This document shows, piece by piece, positions 27,070-35,054 of a stretch of 64,000 nt of DNA. Numbering within the stretch: position 1 is the stretch's first letter; the number at the start of each line of letters is the position of its first letter. The stretch comes from Allobosea sp. Root381. Its GTDB lineage: Bacteria > Pseudomonadota > Alphaproteobacteria > Rhizobiales > Beijerinckiaceae. Both the position numbers and the translations under genes were made by a program. The DNA lies in the NCBI RefSeq assembly GCF_001429395.1, contig NZ_LMJT01000007.1, positions 1 through 64,000 on the forward strand, read 5' to 3'. A model generated the notes under the pieces. The model was not told the origin of the DNA, did no database searches, and was given only the letters and a program-made list of their open reading frames with translations.

Positions 27070-27656
27070 GCTGGGCTCCGGCGCCAGAGGTCGAGCCGGT
27101 ATTCTGGCCGACGCTCATGCAGAACGGACAGAACGTCTGAGGCCATCGCTTGTTGCAAGGCTCCGACGGCGTCATCCCCGCTCTGGGGATAATCGGTCTC
27201 TCCGGTCCAGTGGACGAGCAGCAGATCTCCGCCTGGCGCGAGCAGGCCATGCAGTTGGCGGGCGGCTTGCCGGAGATCGGCGTCGTCCCAGTAATAAGCG
27301 ACTTCAGAGACGACGATCAGGTCGAATGTGGCCTCGGTCGGCGCTTCGCCGGGAAAGCCCATGAGGGCGAAGCGAACTCCGTGGAATTCGGAACACCGGT
27401 CTCGCGCGCTGGCGAGTGCCGTCTCACTGACATCCACGGCGAGCAAATTGTCGCAATGCCGCGCCAACTGACGCGTGAGAACGCCGTTAGCACATCCGAT
27501 CTCGAAGCCCTGGCGGTAATGGTGGCCGCCCAGTGCCGCGATGCTGTGCTCGTACTTGGCCCGCTCATAGGGGCTCGTCTCGAAGCCCCAGGGGTCGGGC
27601 GTGCCCGCGAACATCCGCTCGAAGTACTCAGGGGGCAGGCTTTTCCGCGCGCGCAT
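27066..27656 (-). CDS. NodS-like SAM-dependent methyltransferase
   Basis: The 196-residue class I methyltransferase has YFERMFAGTPDPWGFETSPYERAKYEHS in the N-terminal part (residues about 11-38, the NodS-family signature region). Motif I is FEIGCANGVLTRQLA, with the acidic residue in LLAVDVSETAL. NodS N-methylates the free amino group of deacetylated chitin oligosaccharides. Here it follows a PIG-L deacetylase gene, the same logical order. The start at 27656 is preferred because AAGGA lies ten bases upstream; 27674 is an alternative. It overlaps the PIG-L gene by 29 bases. Confidence 0.8.
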   Translation of the reverse strand: MRARKSLPPEYFERMFAGTPDPWGFETSPYERAKYEHSIAALGGHHYRQGFEIGCANGVLTRQLARHCDNLLAVDVSETALASARDRCSEFHGVRFALMGFPGEAPTEATFDLIVVSEVAYYWDDADLRQAARQLHGLLAPGGDLLLVHWTGETDYPQSGDDAVGALQQAMASDVLSVLHERRPEYRLDLWRRSPA

Positions 27657-28353
27657 TGAGCCCGGTCCTTTCATAGAGCAGGTCGGATGCGGGCATGCGC
27701 AGCTTCGCTGCCGGCAACCTGAAGCCCTCGCCGAATTGCGGGGTGAGCTGGCTGATATGAGCCGCCAGCGCGGCGTTGCGGAGGCCGATCAGAATCGGCG
27801 GCGTGCGCAGCGCCCGGTAGCCTTCGCCAGGCGGCTCGGGCGCCCAGACGACGTACTCGAAGACCGTGACGGGACGCATGGCGCTCGAAGCAACGGCGCT
27901 GGCCAGCCGATAGGCGGCCTCGTGATCGCAATGCGGCTCATGCCGCGCCGTCACGGCCAGCGCATCGACCCGGCGCTGGCGGCAGAGAGCGGTGAGCCGG
28001 CGCCTTGCCCGTTCGAAGCCGGGTTCGCCTGCCGCAAAGGGCTGCGCGTCCGGCCAGTCCAGGAAGAGCGGCGGCGGATGCGCCGGGCCGGCCAGCACCC
28101 TGACGGCACGGGCGGCCTCCCGACGCCGGGCTGCAACAAGGCGAGCGCGCGAAGCCGGGCCGTCGTGGCTGTGCGAGCCGACCCCATCGGTGACGATGAC
28201 CACGCCAGCGAGCGCACCCCGCGAGGCTGCGTCCGCGATCAGCGCTCCGCAGCCGAGTGTTTCGTCGTCGGCGTGAGGCGCCAGTACGAGCCACCGAGCA
28301 ATTGCCATGGCACTCGAAGCGAGCGCCCGCGCGGACAGCGGCCGCGTCACCAC
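27628..28353 (-). CDS. PIG-L family N-acetylglucosaminyl deacetylase
   Basis: The 241-residue protein carries the PIG-L zinc site: APHADDETLGCG (the HxDD motif, about residues 25-36) and EPHCDHEAAYRLA (HxxDH, about 143-155). Members remove the N-acetyl group from GlcNAc in GPI anchors, mycothiol, bacillithiol and other glycoconjugates. The start may be GTG at 28353, overlapping the acyl-CoA dehydrogenase stop, or ATG at 28308 just before the conserved core. Its place between glycosyltransferases and a NodS-like methyltransferase suggests it makes the amine that is then methylated or acylated. Confidence 0.88.
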   Translation of the reverse strand: MVTRPLSARALASSAMAIARWLVLAPHADDETLGCGALIADAASRGALAGVVIVTDGVGSHSHDGPASRARLVAARRREAARAVRVLAGPAHPPPLFLDWPDAQPFAAGEPGFERARRRLTALCRQRRVDALAVTARHEPHCDHEAAYRLASAVASSAMRPVTVFEYVVWAPEPPGEGYRALRTPPILIGLRNAALAAHISQLTPQFGEGFRLPAAKLRMPASDLLYERTGLNARAEKPAP

Positions 28354-29498
28354 AGCCGGTCATCCTCGCCCCAGACATCATGGTCGAGCCAAGCCATGGC
28401 TGCCTGATCGCGAGCATAGTCCGGGCCGGCCTGACGCAGATAAAGGCTCAGATCCCGGATGATCTTGTCGATCCGCTGGCCGTCGAAGGCGCTGCGCGTG
28501 CCGACGATCCGGGCCGAGAGCTCCATGACATCGAGAGCCGCCCGTTCGACGACGCCGCGGGTCATGCGCACGAAATCCGGGGCATCCACGATATCGTCGG
28601 CAGCACGTTGCGCTGCCTCCCGGACCCAGAGATAGGCCGTTCGGGTCGCGGCGACGGCCTCGCCGAATTTGACCCGCTGGAGCGGATCGGTGCGGGCGGT
28701 CTCCGACATCGCTGAGCGTGTTTCGGCAAGCAAGCCTTCGATGCCGCCCAACTGGACCGCGAGAAAGCGCCATGCACCCGCAGTAAAGCGCGGCTCAGCC
28801 GTATAGTCTCCGGGAGCGCCCAAAAGCTGGTGCTCCCTCGGCTGCATGCCTGTGAGATCGTAACTACCGCTGCCGGTCGCACGCATACCCCGCACGCGCC
28901 AGGCCGACAGATCGGTGCGGGTCGCGACATTCGCCGGGACCACGACGAGCTGCGTGCCGTCTTCCTCGCCCCGTGCGGTGATGACGGCGAAGGCCAGACC
29001 GCCAGCCCCCGTCGCGAAGGCCTTGGCGCCGGTGAGGAGCCAGTCCGTGCCGGAGCGACCGAGGGTGACGCCTGGGGGCGGCTCGGTCGCCCAGACGCCA
29101 TAGAACGCTCCATCGCTGAGCGTCGACGCGAGCTCCACCTTCTGCTCGGCAGAGCCGAACCAAGCGAACAGCTTCAGCGCGTTGACATGGCCCTCGAAGA
29201 TTCGACCGAGGCTCAGGTCAGCACGACCGATGATCCGGAGGACGCCGAGAAGTGACGCGTTCTCGACTCGCGCATCGGCGAAGCTTTCGCCGCCGCTCTC
29301 CAGAGGGGCGAACAGGCGGTGCAAGCCGATGCTGCGCAGGGTCTCGATGCTTTCCTGCGGATAGAGCGGTGCTGCGTCGTAGCGCGCGCCGGATGCAACC
29401 AGATGCTGGAACACCGCTTGGAGGCGCGGCCTGAAATCCTGCTGCGACGGCACGGGAGACGGCGCCTCTCCGAGTGTTTGTCGATCACGCTGATGCAC
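28347..29498 (-). CDS. Acyl-CoA-dehydrogenase-family protein in the glycoconjugate operon
   Basis: The 383-residue protein follows the acyl-CoA dehydrogenase layout: an N-terminal helical domain, a central beta-domain with WATEPPPGVTLGRSG and WLLTGAKAFATGAGG, then a C-terminal helical bundle. The C-terminal segment is divergent and I cannot place the usual catalytic Glu, so it may be an N-oxygenase, a desaturating enzyme or a binding protein. FAD would be the expected cofactor. It overlaps the glycosyltransferase upstream by 14 bases and the PIG-L gene downstream by 7, showing tight operon structure. Confidence 0.75.
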   Translation of the reverse strand: MHQRDRQTLGEAPSPVPSQQDFRPRLQAVFQHLVASGARYDAAPLYPQESIETLRSIGLHRLFAPLESGGESFADARVENASLLGVLRIIGRADLSLGRIFEGHVNALKLFAWFGSAEQKVELASTLSDGAFYGVWATEPPPGVTLGRSGTDWLLTGAKAFATGAGGLAFAVITARGEEDGTQLVVVPANVATRTDLSAWRVRGMRATGSGSYDLTGMQPREHQLLGAPGDYTAEPRFTAGAWRFLAVQLGGIEGLLAETRSAMSETARTDPLQRVKFGEAVAATRTAYLWVREAAQRAADDIVDAPDFVRMTRGVVERAALDVMELSARIVGTRSAFDGQRIDKIIRDLSLYLRQAGPDYARDQAAMAWLDHDVWGEDDRLW

Positions 29499-30543
29499 GG
29501 GGCATGCCCTCCCGGGCCGTTGCGAGGAGAAAGTCGGCCGCGCGGCGGGCGCCGTCGGGTTCGTGCAGCCTGTTCAGAACGCCGGGGTCGAGGTCGCGCG
29601 CGGCAGCGATCAGCCCCAGCCAGTCAGAGGCTTGGGGCCAGCGCTCGATCACGACCGCGGCGCCTAGTGCGGCAAGACGGTGCGCCTTCGAGACCTGCTC
29701 GTCGAACGGGCGCGGCTCGGGGAGGCAAATAAAGCGGCTACCCGTTGCGATCACCGCGTTGACGAGGCCGTCGCCGGCCGCGCCGACGACGAGGTCGGCG
29801 CGCGCAATCTCGCTCTCGGCTTCCTCTACCCAGCCGAGGATGGAGAGGTTGTCGGGGCATGACGACGGCTGCGAAACCGGACCGATCACGCGCCAGTCCA
29901 ATCCGGGAGAGGCACGCGCGGCCGCCGCGAGCGCATCCCCGTCGCCGCCGGCTCCTCCCTTGCCGTAGACGACAAGGATGGTGTCCCGTCGCCTTGGCTC
30001 CACCGATCGAGATGAAGCCGAAAGCCCGGGGCAAAAGCGCGTCTTCGCGCGCACCCAGTCCGGCATGCCGGGATCGTCGAGCTCGCGATGGAAGGGGGAG
30101 AGGATCACGCTGGCGCCCCGAAATGCCTCGAGATGAGCGGGATCATCGCGCAGGCCGCTGAGCCGGACATAGACGGTCGGTGTAGCGGCCAGTCGCGCCA
30201 GCATCGCGATCTCGACCGAAACATCGACCACCATCAGCGACGGCCGCTCTCGCGCGATCCAGCTTGTCAGCAACGCGGCACGGCTGCGGATACCGCCATG
30301 ATGCGAAGGGGCATAATGCAGGGCGAGAGGTCGGTCGGCGGTGTCGTCGCGCCCGTCGAAGACGCGATTGTCGGTCAGCCGATCATCGGCCAAGTCGAGA
30401 TAGGGAAGGTCCTCGGTTCGGCCTGCAAGTCCCGTTCCGATCAAGGTGAACCGACCATGCGGGGCCGCTTTCGCGATCGCCAAAGCGCGCTGCCGATGCC
30501 CATCGCCATGGTGATGGACATAATATCCGATCGGCCCGATCAC
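29485..30543 (-). CDS. MurG-like (GT28-type) glycosyltransferase
   Basis: The 352-residue GT-B enzyme begins with GYYVHHHGDGHRQRALAIA (the G-x-GH donor-loop region). The C-terminal half has VVGAAGDGLVNAVIATGSRF and CLPEPRPFDEQVSKA, which match the nucleotide-sugar site of MurG-like enzymes, often UDP-GlcNAc users. The start is taken as GTG at 30543 because it overlaps the upstream stop (GTGA); the frame is open 13 codons further. No membrane segment. Substrate unknown; its neighbours suggest it adds the HexNAc later deacetylated by PIG-L. Confidence 0.8.
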   Translation of the reverse strand: MIGPIGYYVHHHGDGHRQRALAIAKAAPHGRFTLIGTGLAGRTEDLPYLDLADDRLTDNRVFDGRDDTADRPLALHYAPSHHGGIRSRAALLTSWIARERPSLMVVDVSVEIAMLARLAATPTVYVRLSGLRDDPAHLEAFRGASVILSPFHRELDDPGMPDWVRAKTRFCPGLSASSRSVEPRRRDTILVVYGKGGAGGDGDALAAAARASPGLDWRVIGPVSQPSSCPDNLSILGWVEEAESEIARADLVVGAAGDGLVNAVIATGSRFICLPEPRPFDEQVSKAHRLAALGAAVVIERWPQASDWLGLIAAARDLDPGVLNRLHEPDGARRAADFLLATAREGMPRASA

Positions 30544-31547
30544 CGGCCGCTGCCCGCGTCGGAGTCGGCGGTTCCGGTCCAATCGATTTCGGCCAACACG
30601 GCGTCGTGTGGCATCGAAGGCAGGGCATGCTCGGCCGCGATAAAGCGGCTCGCCCCGCAGACGTCCTGCCGCGTCTCACGACGCCACAGGGCACGCTCGC
30701 GCCAGTGGCGCAGCGCCGGTGCCATCTCAGCCTCGCCGCTCGACGCCGTATCGCTCATCCGCCGCATCATCTCGGCCATGCCACCTGCCGCGCGACCCAA
30801 CTGCCGGGCCGAGACCCGTGTCCAGACCTCCGGTGGATGGATGAGGCGCCCACCGGCAACGATGGCTGCCTCGACGAAGGCTCGATCCTCGCCCGAGGCG
30901 ATCAAGGGAACGCCGCCCGACCGGCGATACATCTCGGTGGTGATCGCCAGGCTGCCGCCGGTGTGGTCTCCATGGCGAGGTGGCGGATCCCAGGGACAGG
31001 GATCGATCTCGTCCTCGATCTGCCGGACCGCGGCCCAGTAGCGATCCCACAGCGCCCGGCTGGCGACGACGCCCGGAGAGATATCATCGTCCTCGTCGAG
31101 AACCAGACGACCGCCGACGATATCGGCGCCCTGCGCAATCGCTTCGAGATTGGCGGAGATCCAGTTGGCTGGAGGACGCGCATCGGCGTCGGTGGTGATA
31201 AGCACCCCGCCCGACGGCTCGAGACGCGCCATGCCGGCAGCCATCGCCGAGGCTCGTGCCGAGCCTGCATGGGCTAGTTCGAGCGGGAACGTCACGACGT
31301 CCAGGGCAATGGCTAGTCGGTCGCGATAGCGCCAGGAGACGGTCGCGATGACTTCCGCGGACGCATCGGTGGTGTTGTTGAGGCAGATCGCTATCGGGAC
31401 CGGACCCTGGACATCCTGTTTGGCCAGGGCCTCGAGCAGGAGCGGCAGTCGCTCCTGCTCATTCCGGGCAGGAACGCATACGCAGAACGGGAGGCGGGGC
31501 GAAACACTCCCACCCGCCGAAATGGCGTCTGCGACGCGCGTTGCCAC
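30540..31547 (-). CDS. Family 2 glycosyltransferase
   Basis: The 335-residue enzyme has FCVCVPARNEQERLPLLLEAL near the start (about 17-37), LITTDADARPPANWI with the DxD metal site, and a later GGSLAITTEMYRRSGGVP (acceptor region). The start is taken as GTG at 31547, three bases past the catalase stop; the frame is open to 31775 only inside katE. It overlaps the MurG-like gene by four bases. Donor and acceptor are unknown. It is the first of six tightly linked genes that end at 26221. Confidence 0.8.
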   Translation of the reverse strand: MATRVADAISAGGSVSPRLPFCVCVPARNEQERLPLLLEALAKQDVQGPVPIAICLNNTTDASAEVIATVSWRYRDRLAIALDVVTFPLELAHAGSARASAMAAGMARLEPSGGVLITTDADARPPANWISANLEAIAQGADIVGGRLVLDEDDDISPGVVASRALWDRYWAAVRQIEDEIDPCPWDPPPRHGDHTGGSLAITTEMYRRSGGVPLIASGEDRAFVEAAIVAGGRLIHPPEVWTRVSARQLGRAAGGMAEMMRRMSDTASSGEAEMAPALRHWRERALWRRETRQDVCGASRFIAAEHALPSMPHDAVLAEIDWTGTADSDAGSGR

Positions 31548-31549
31548 TG

Positions 31550-33646
31550 TCAGGCGAGGATGCGGACATTGGGCTCCCGCGCCCATTGCCGCGTCCGTGC
31601 CGGCGCGAGGAACGCATCCTTCGCCGTGCCCAGTTCGACGATGCCGTCGTCGGGCTCGACGCCCGCCTTGTCGAGCAGGGGCTTTGCCTCTTGGCTGTAG
31701 CCGATCGCCTTGAGATGGCCGAAGGCGTGCTTGGCGAAGTCGATCGCCGCGCCTTCCTTCATCAGCATCGCGCAACCGTCTTCGGAGAGTATGATCGCCA
31801 CCGCGTCGAAGATCACCGAAGGCGTTCCGGCAAGCTGGCCGTCGACCTTTAGCATCTTGCCGTCCTTCAGCTTCACGCCGCCGATCTTGAGGGCAACGAT
31901 CTTCACCGTTCCGCCTTCGCCTTCGACAGATGTCTTGACCGCAGCGACCAGTGCTCCGTCAGCCCCGTCGGAGACAAGGATGCCGACCGCCCGCCCTTTC
32001 AGCGTCTCCGGGTACTTGCCGACGATGCGAAGGGCGGGGGAAGGCTCCATGTCCGAGGTTTCGACAGCCGCGGGGGACGCCTTGGGCAACGGCATGGCGA
32101 GACCGTCCGCGACGCGCTGGGCCAGGGTCTCGTCGACATTGGCGAGGTTGGCCATCACCCGAGTGCGGACGTGTTCGAGCGTGACCTTGGAGAGCTCGAA
32201 TACGAGCGCGCTGGCGAGATGGGCCTGCTCGATCTCGCTCTGGGAGCGGAAGAACAGCCGCGCGTGGCTGTAGTGGTCCGCGAAGCTCTCCGGCCGCAGC
32301 CGCACCTTGTGCTCCTCGACCGGCACGGCCGTCGTCCGGAACCCGCCGACCGGGTCTTCGCGCGGGCCGCCAGCTTCTCCGGCTTGGGCGAGGCTGTTGG
32401 GTTCGTAGTTCGCGCGGCCTTTGAACACCTGCGTCTGCATGTGTCCGTCACGCTGGAAGTTCTGGAAGGGGCAGCCCTTCGCCTTGTTGATCGGCAGTTG
32501 GTGGAAGTTGACCGTGCCGAGCCGCGAGAGCTGCGTGTCCTGGTAGGAGAACAGGCGGCCTTGCAGCAGCGGATCCTCGGAGACGTCGATGCCCGGCGGC
32601 ATGTTGGTCGGAAGGAAAGCTGACTGTTCTGTCTCGGCGAAGAAATTGTCCGGGTTGCGGTTCAGGACCATGCGGCCGATCACGCGGATCGGCACGAGTT
32701 CCTCGGGGATCAGCTTGGTCGCGTCGAGGATGTCGAAAGGCAGGGCGTCGGCTTCCACCTGGCTCAGCAACTGCACGCCGAACTCCCATTCCGGGAAGTC
32801 ACCCTTTTCGATCGCCTCGAAGAGATCGCGACGGTGGTAGTCCGGGTCGGCACCCGCGATCTTCACGGCCTCGTCCCAACAGGTCGACTGCGTGCCGAGC
32901 TTCGGGCGCCAGTGAAACTTGACGAAGGTCGGCTCGTCGTCATCGTTGAGCAGGCGGAACGTGTTGACGCCGAAGCCCTCGATCATGCGCAGCGAGCGCG
33001 GGATCGTACGATCCGACATCGCCCACATGATCATGTGGGTCGATTCCGGCATCAGGCCGATGAAGTCCCAGAAAGTGTCATGCGCGCTGGCGGCTTGGGG
33101 ATAGCCGCGATCCGCTTCCATCTTCACCGCGTGGACAAGGTCGGGAAACTTGATCGCATCCTGGATGAAGAAGACCGGGATGTTGTTGCCGACGAGGTCC
33201 CAATTGCCCTCCTTGGTGTAGAACTTGACCGCAAAGCCGCGCACGTCGCGCGGGGTATCGACGGAGCCGGCGCCGCCGGCCACCGTCGAGAAGCGCGTGA
33301 ACACCTCGGTCTTGACGCCGACCTCGGTAAGGATCTTCGCCCGCGAGAACTCCTCGAGGGAATCCGTCAGTTCGAAGAAGCCATGGGCCGCCGAACCACG
33401 AGCATGGACAATGCGCTCGGGGATACGCTCGTGGTCGAAATGCTGGATCTTCTCCCGGAGGACGAAGTCCTCGAGCAGCGTCGGTCCGCGGACACCTGCC
33501 TTGAGCGAGTTCTGGTTGTCGCTGACTGGGGCGCCGTGATTGGTCGTGATCCGGGTCTCGGGCGTCGAGGCGGTCTGGTGAAGCTCGCCACCGTTGCCTG
33601 GCTGAGCGTCTGGTGCCTTCGTGTCGTCTCGCGGAGTACGGGCCAT
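31550..33646 (-). CDS. katE: Large-subunit catalase (KatE/HPII type)
   Basis: The 698-residue heme catalase breaks down hydrogen peroxide. The catalytic His81 is in [14 protein letters not shown], the essential Asn154 in [13 protein letters not shown], and the heme-ligand Tyr near residue 370 in [14 protein letters not shown]. About 150 C-terminal residues form the flavodoxin/GATase-like domain of large catalases ([15 protein letters not shown]). Length is slightly less than E. coli KatE. It lies inside a glycosyltransferase operon: 30 bases after a GT4 gene and 2 bases before a GT2 gene. No promoter is visible in those gaps, so it depends on the upstream promoter. Confidence 0.95.
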   Translation of the reverse strand: MARTPRDDTKAPDAQPGNGGELHQTASTPETRITTNHGAPVSDNQNSLKAGVRGPTLLEDFVLREKIQHFDHERIPERIVHARGSAAHGFFELTDSLEEFSRAKILTEVGVKTEVFTRFSTVAGGAGSVDTPRDVRGFAVKFYTKEGNWDLVGNNIPVFFIQDAIKFPDLVHAVKMEADRGYPQAASAHDTFWDFIGLMPESTHMIMWAMSDRTIPRSLRMIEGFGVNTFRLLNDDDEPTFVKFHWRPKLGTQSTCWDEAVKIAGADPDYHRRDLFEAIEKGDFPEWEFGVQLLSQVEADALPFDILDATKLIPEELVPIRVIGRMVLNRNPDNFFAETEQSAFLPTNMPPGIDVSEDPLLQGRLFSYQDTQLSRLGTVNFHQLPINKAKGCPFQNFQRDGHMQTQVFKGRANYEPNSLAQAGEAGGPREDPVGGFRTTAVPVEEHKVRLRPESFADHYSHARLFFRSQSEIEQAHLASALVFELSKVTLEHVRTRVMANLANVDETLAQRVADGLAMPLPKASPAAVETSDMEPSPALRIVGKYPETLKGRAVGILVSDGADGALVAAVKTSVEGEGGTVKIVALKIGGVKLKDGKMLKVDGQLAGTPSVIFDAVAIILSEDGCAMLMKEGAAIDFAKHAFGHLKAIGYSQEAKPLLDKAGVEPDDGIVELGTAKDAFLAPARTRQWAREPNVRILA

Positions 33647-33676
33647 GGGAGAATCCTTCCTTGGCTTGGGGTCTGG

Positions 33677-34753
33677 TCAGGCGGCGAATTTCGTCTCGGA
33701 GGAGGCCTCGATCAGGTTGGCGTAGAGCGCCTCGTACTCGTCGATCATCCGCGAGGCGTCGCAGCGGCGCTCGGCGTGTGCTCGACAGGTTTGCCGGTCG
33801 AGCTTCTGGGCGGCGATGCCCGCCTGCGCCAGCGAAGCGGGGTCATCCGGGATGGCAAGGACGCCAGTGGCGGCATCGAGCAGCTCGGGGATGGCGCCGC
33901 GAGCAAAAGCAGCCACGGGAACGCCGCAGGCCAAGGCCTCGGCGACGACTAGGCCATACGGCTCGTCCCAGCACGGCGTGCACACGAAGGTCCGTGCGCC
34001 CCCGATGACGCTGGCGAGTTCGGAATGCGGAAGATGTCCGAGATACCTGGCCCGTTCGTCGAGCCGCGGAGCGATCTCACGATCGAAATAGTCCTGATCG
34101 GAGATCGGGCCGGCGATCAGCAATGTGGCTCCGGTAAGCGCCGAAGCTGCGATGGCGTGGTGGAGTCCCTTCTCGGGAACGATCCGACCGTACCAGACCC
34201 AGTAGGGCTCGACGGCCGGCTCGGCTCGGAAGGCAAAGCGATCGAGATCGATACCGTTCAGGACGACGTGGTCGATCGAGGCGACCCTGCTCCATGTGCG
34301 GCGGATCGACTCCGAAACGGCGACGAAGGTTGCGTGCGGCGCCTTGCACAGCCGCACCCCGCTCTCGAGCCAAGCGAAGGGTGGGGTGTGGAGCGTGGTG
34401 ACCATCGGCATCGGCAGCGCGTCGGCCATGGCGACCGGCAGATAGTGCAGGGAGTTGTTGTGGATCAGGTCGAAGCGCCGGTGCCTCAACCCGTTCATCA
34501 GCGACAGGTACGCGTGATGCTCCTGGAAGAACACCTTGTCCGGGGCCTCGTCACAGCCGATTTCGGTCAGTGAAGTCTCGTCGCAGATCGCCTCGACGCA
34601 AGTCTCCGGTTCAGAGCGCGACGAAGCGAACACCGTGACGTCATGACCCCGGCGCTGAAACGCGCTCTGCAACATCGAGGTGTGCATTTCCAGTCCGCCC
34701 GCGAATGGCTCCCGGATGGCATGCTTGAGGTGAGCAATGATCCCGATACGCAA
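33677..34753 (-). CDS. Family 4 glycosyltransferase
   Basis: The 358-residue GT-B enzyme has EPFAGGLEMHTSMLQSAF at the acceptor-side start, LIHNNSLHYLP, VVLNGIDLDRFAF in the middle, and the C-terminal nucleotide-sugar motif CWDEPYGLVVAEALACGVPV (E-x7-E, about 274-293). The start is taken as TTG at 34753 (protein begins LRIGIIAHLKH) with GGAG eight bases before it; GTG at 34795 is the alternative. It is the first gene of the catalase/glycoconjugate run. Its product and the downstream enzymes may act on the same molecule. Confidence 0.83.
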   Translation of the reverse strand: MRIGIIAHLKHAIREPFAGGLEMHTSMLQSAFQRRGHDVTVFASSRSEPETCVEAICDETSLTEIGCDEAPDKVFFQEHHAYLSLMNGLRHRRFDLIHNNSLHYLPVAMADALPMPMVTTLHTPPFAWLESGVRLCKAPHATFVAVSESIRRTWSRVASIDHVVLNGIDLDRFAFRAEPAVEPYWVWYGRIVPEKGLHHAIAASALTGATLLIAGPISDQDYFDREIAPRLDERARYLGHLPHSELASVIGGARTFVCTPCWDEPYGLVVAEALACGVPVAAFARGAIPELLDAATGVLAIPDDPASLAQAGIAAQKLDRQTCRAHAERRCDASRMIDEYEALYANLIEASSETKFAA

Positions 34754-34865
34754 CTGTTCCGCTCCGGTGCCTGCGGGCGAGCACCATCGCTTCACCGCTG
34801 AGCCGCGGTGTCGCTTCGAGCTTGGCCTGACCTATGGAAGCCTCCGCCAGAGCGGAATGATACAA

Positions 34866-34880
34866 GAACTAGTTTTGAAC
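34866..34880. promoter_or_regulatory. LexA-box-like motif upstream of the GT4-katE operon
   Basis: GAAC (34866-34869), seven bases, GAAC (34877-34880) is an exact match to the alphaproteobacterial SOS box. It overlaps the -10 of the candidate EcfG promoter. One or two chance matches are expected in a window of this size, so the role is uncertain. Confidence 0.4.
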
Positions 34881-34892
34881 GATTTTAGTTCC
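34867..34892 (-). promoter_or_regulatory. Candidate EcfG-type promoter of the GT4-katE operon
   Basis: On the minus strand GGAAC (34892-34888), 17 bases, AGTT (34870-34867). The first -10 base differs from CGTT. It lies 113 bases before the GT4 start. Large catalases are common EcfG targets, which supports the call. Confidence 0.4.
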
Positions 34893-34893
34893 C

Positions 34894-34912
34894 GCGAAAT
34901 CTTTGATTTCGC
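34894..34912. repeat. Perfect inverted repeat in AT-rich region
   Basis: Arms 34894-34901 and 34905-34912 (GCGAAATC / GATTTCGC) form an 8-base perfect stem with a TTT loop. It abuts the -35 of the candidate promoter. It could be an operator or the terminator of an unseen transcript. Confidence 0.5.
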
Positions 34913-35054
34913 AAATAAAACTGTGAGCCTTGAGCGATTATTTTCCAAGAATTATGTCTTTTGCTATTGCGTGCGGATCAGCGTCCCATCCGGGCTTCAA
35001 GCTGGCACCGGGTAGGTCTCTGCCACAAGCGATCAAGAACCTGAGCGCCTTGGC

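Larger units (their letters stand above)
34754..35054. other. AT-rich intergenic region upstream of the GT4-katE operon
   Basis: About 300 bases separate the GT4 start from the stop of the ABC transporter gene. The stretch 34855-34965 is the most AT-rich part of the window I noticed. It contains an EcfG-like promoter, a LexA-box-like motif and a perfect hairpin, listed separately. No gene is called. Confidence 0.5.
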
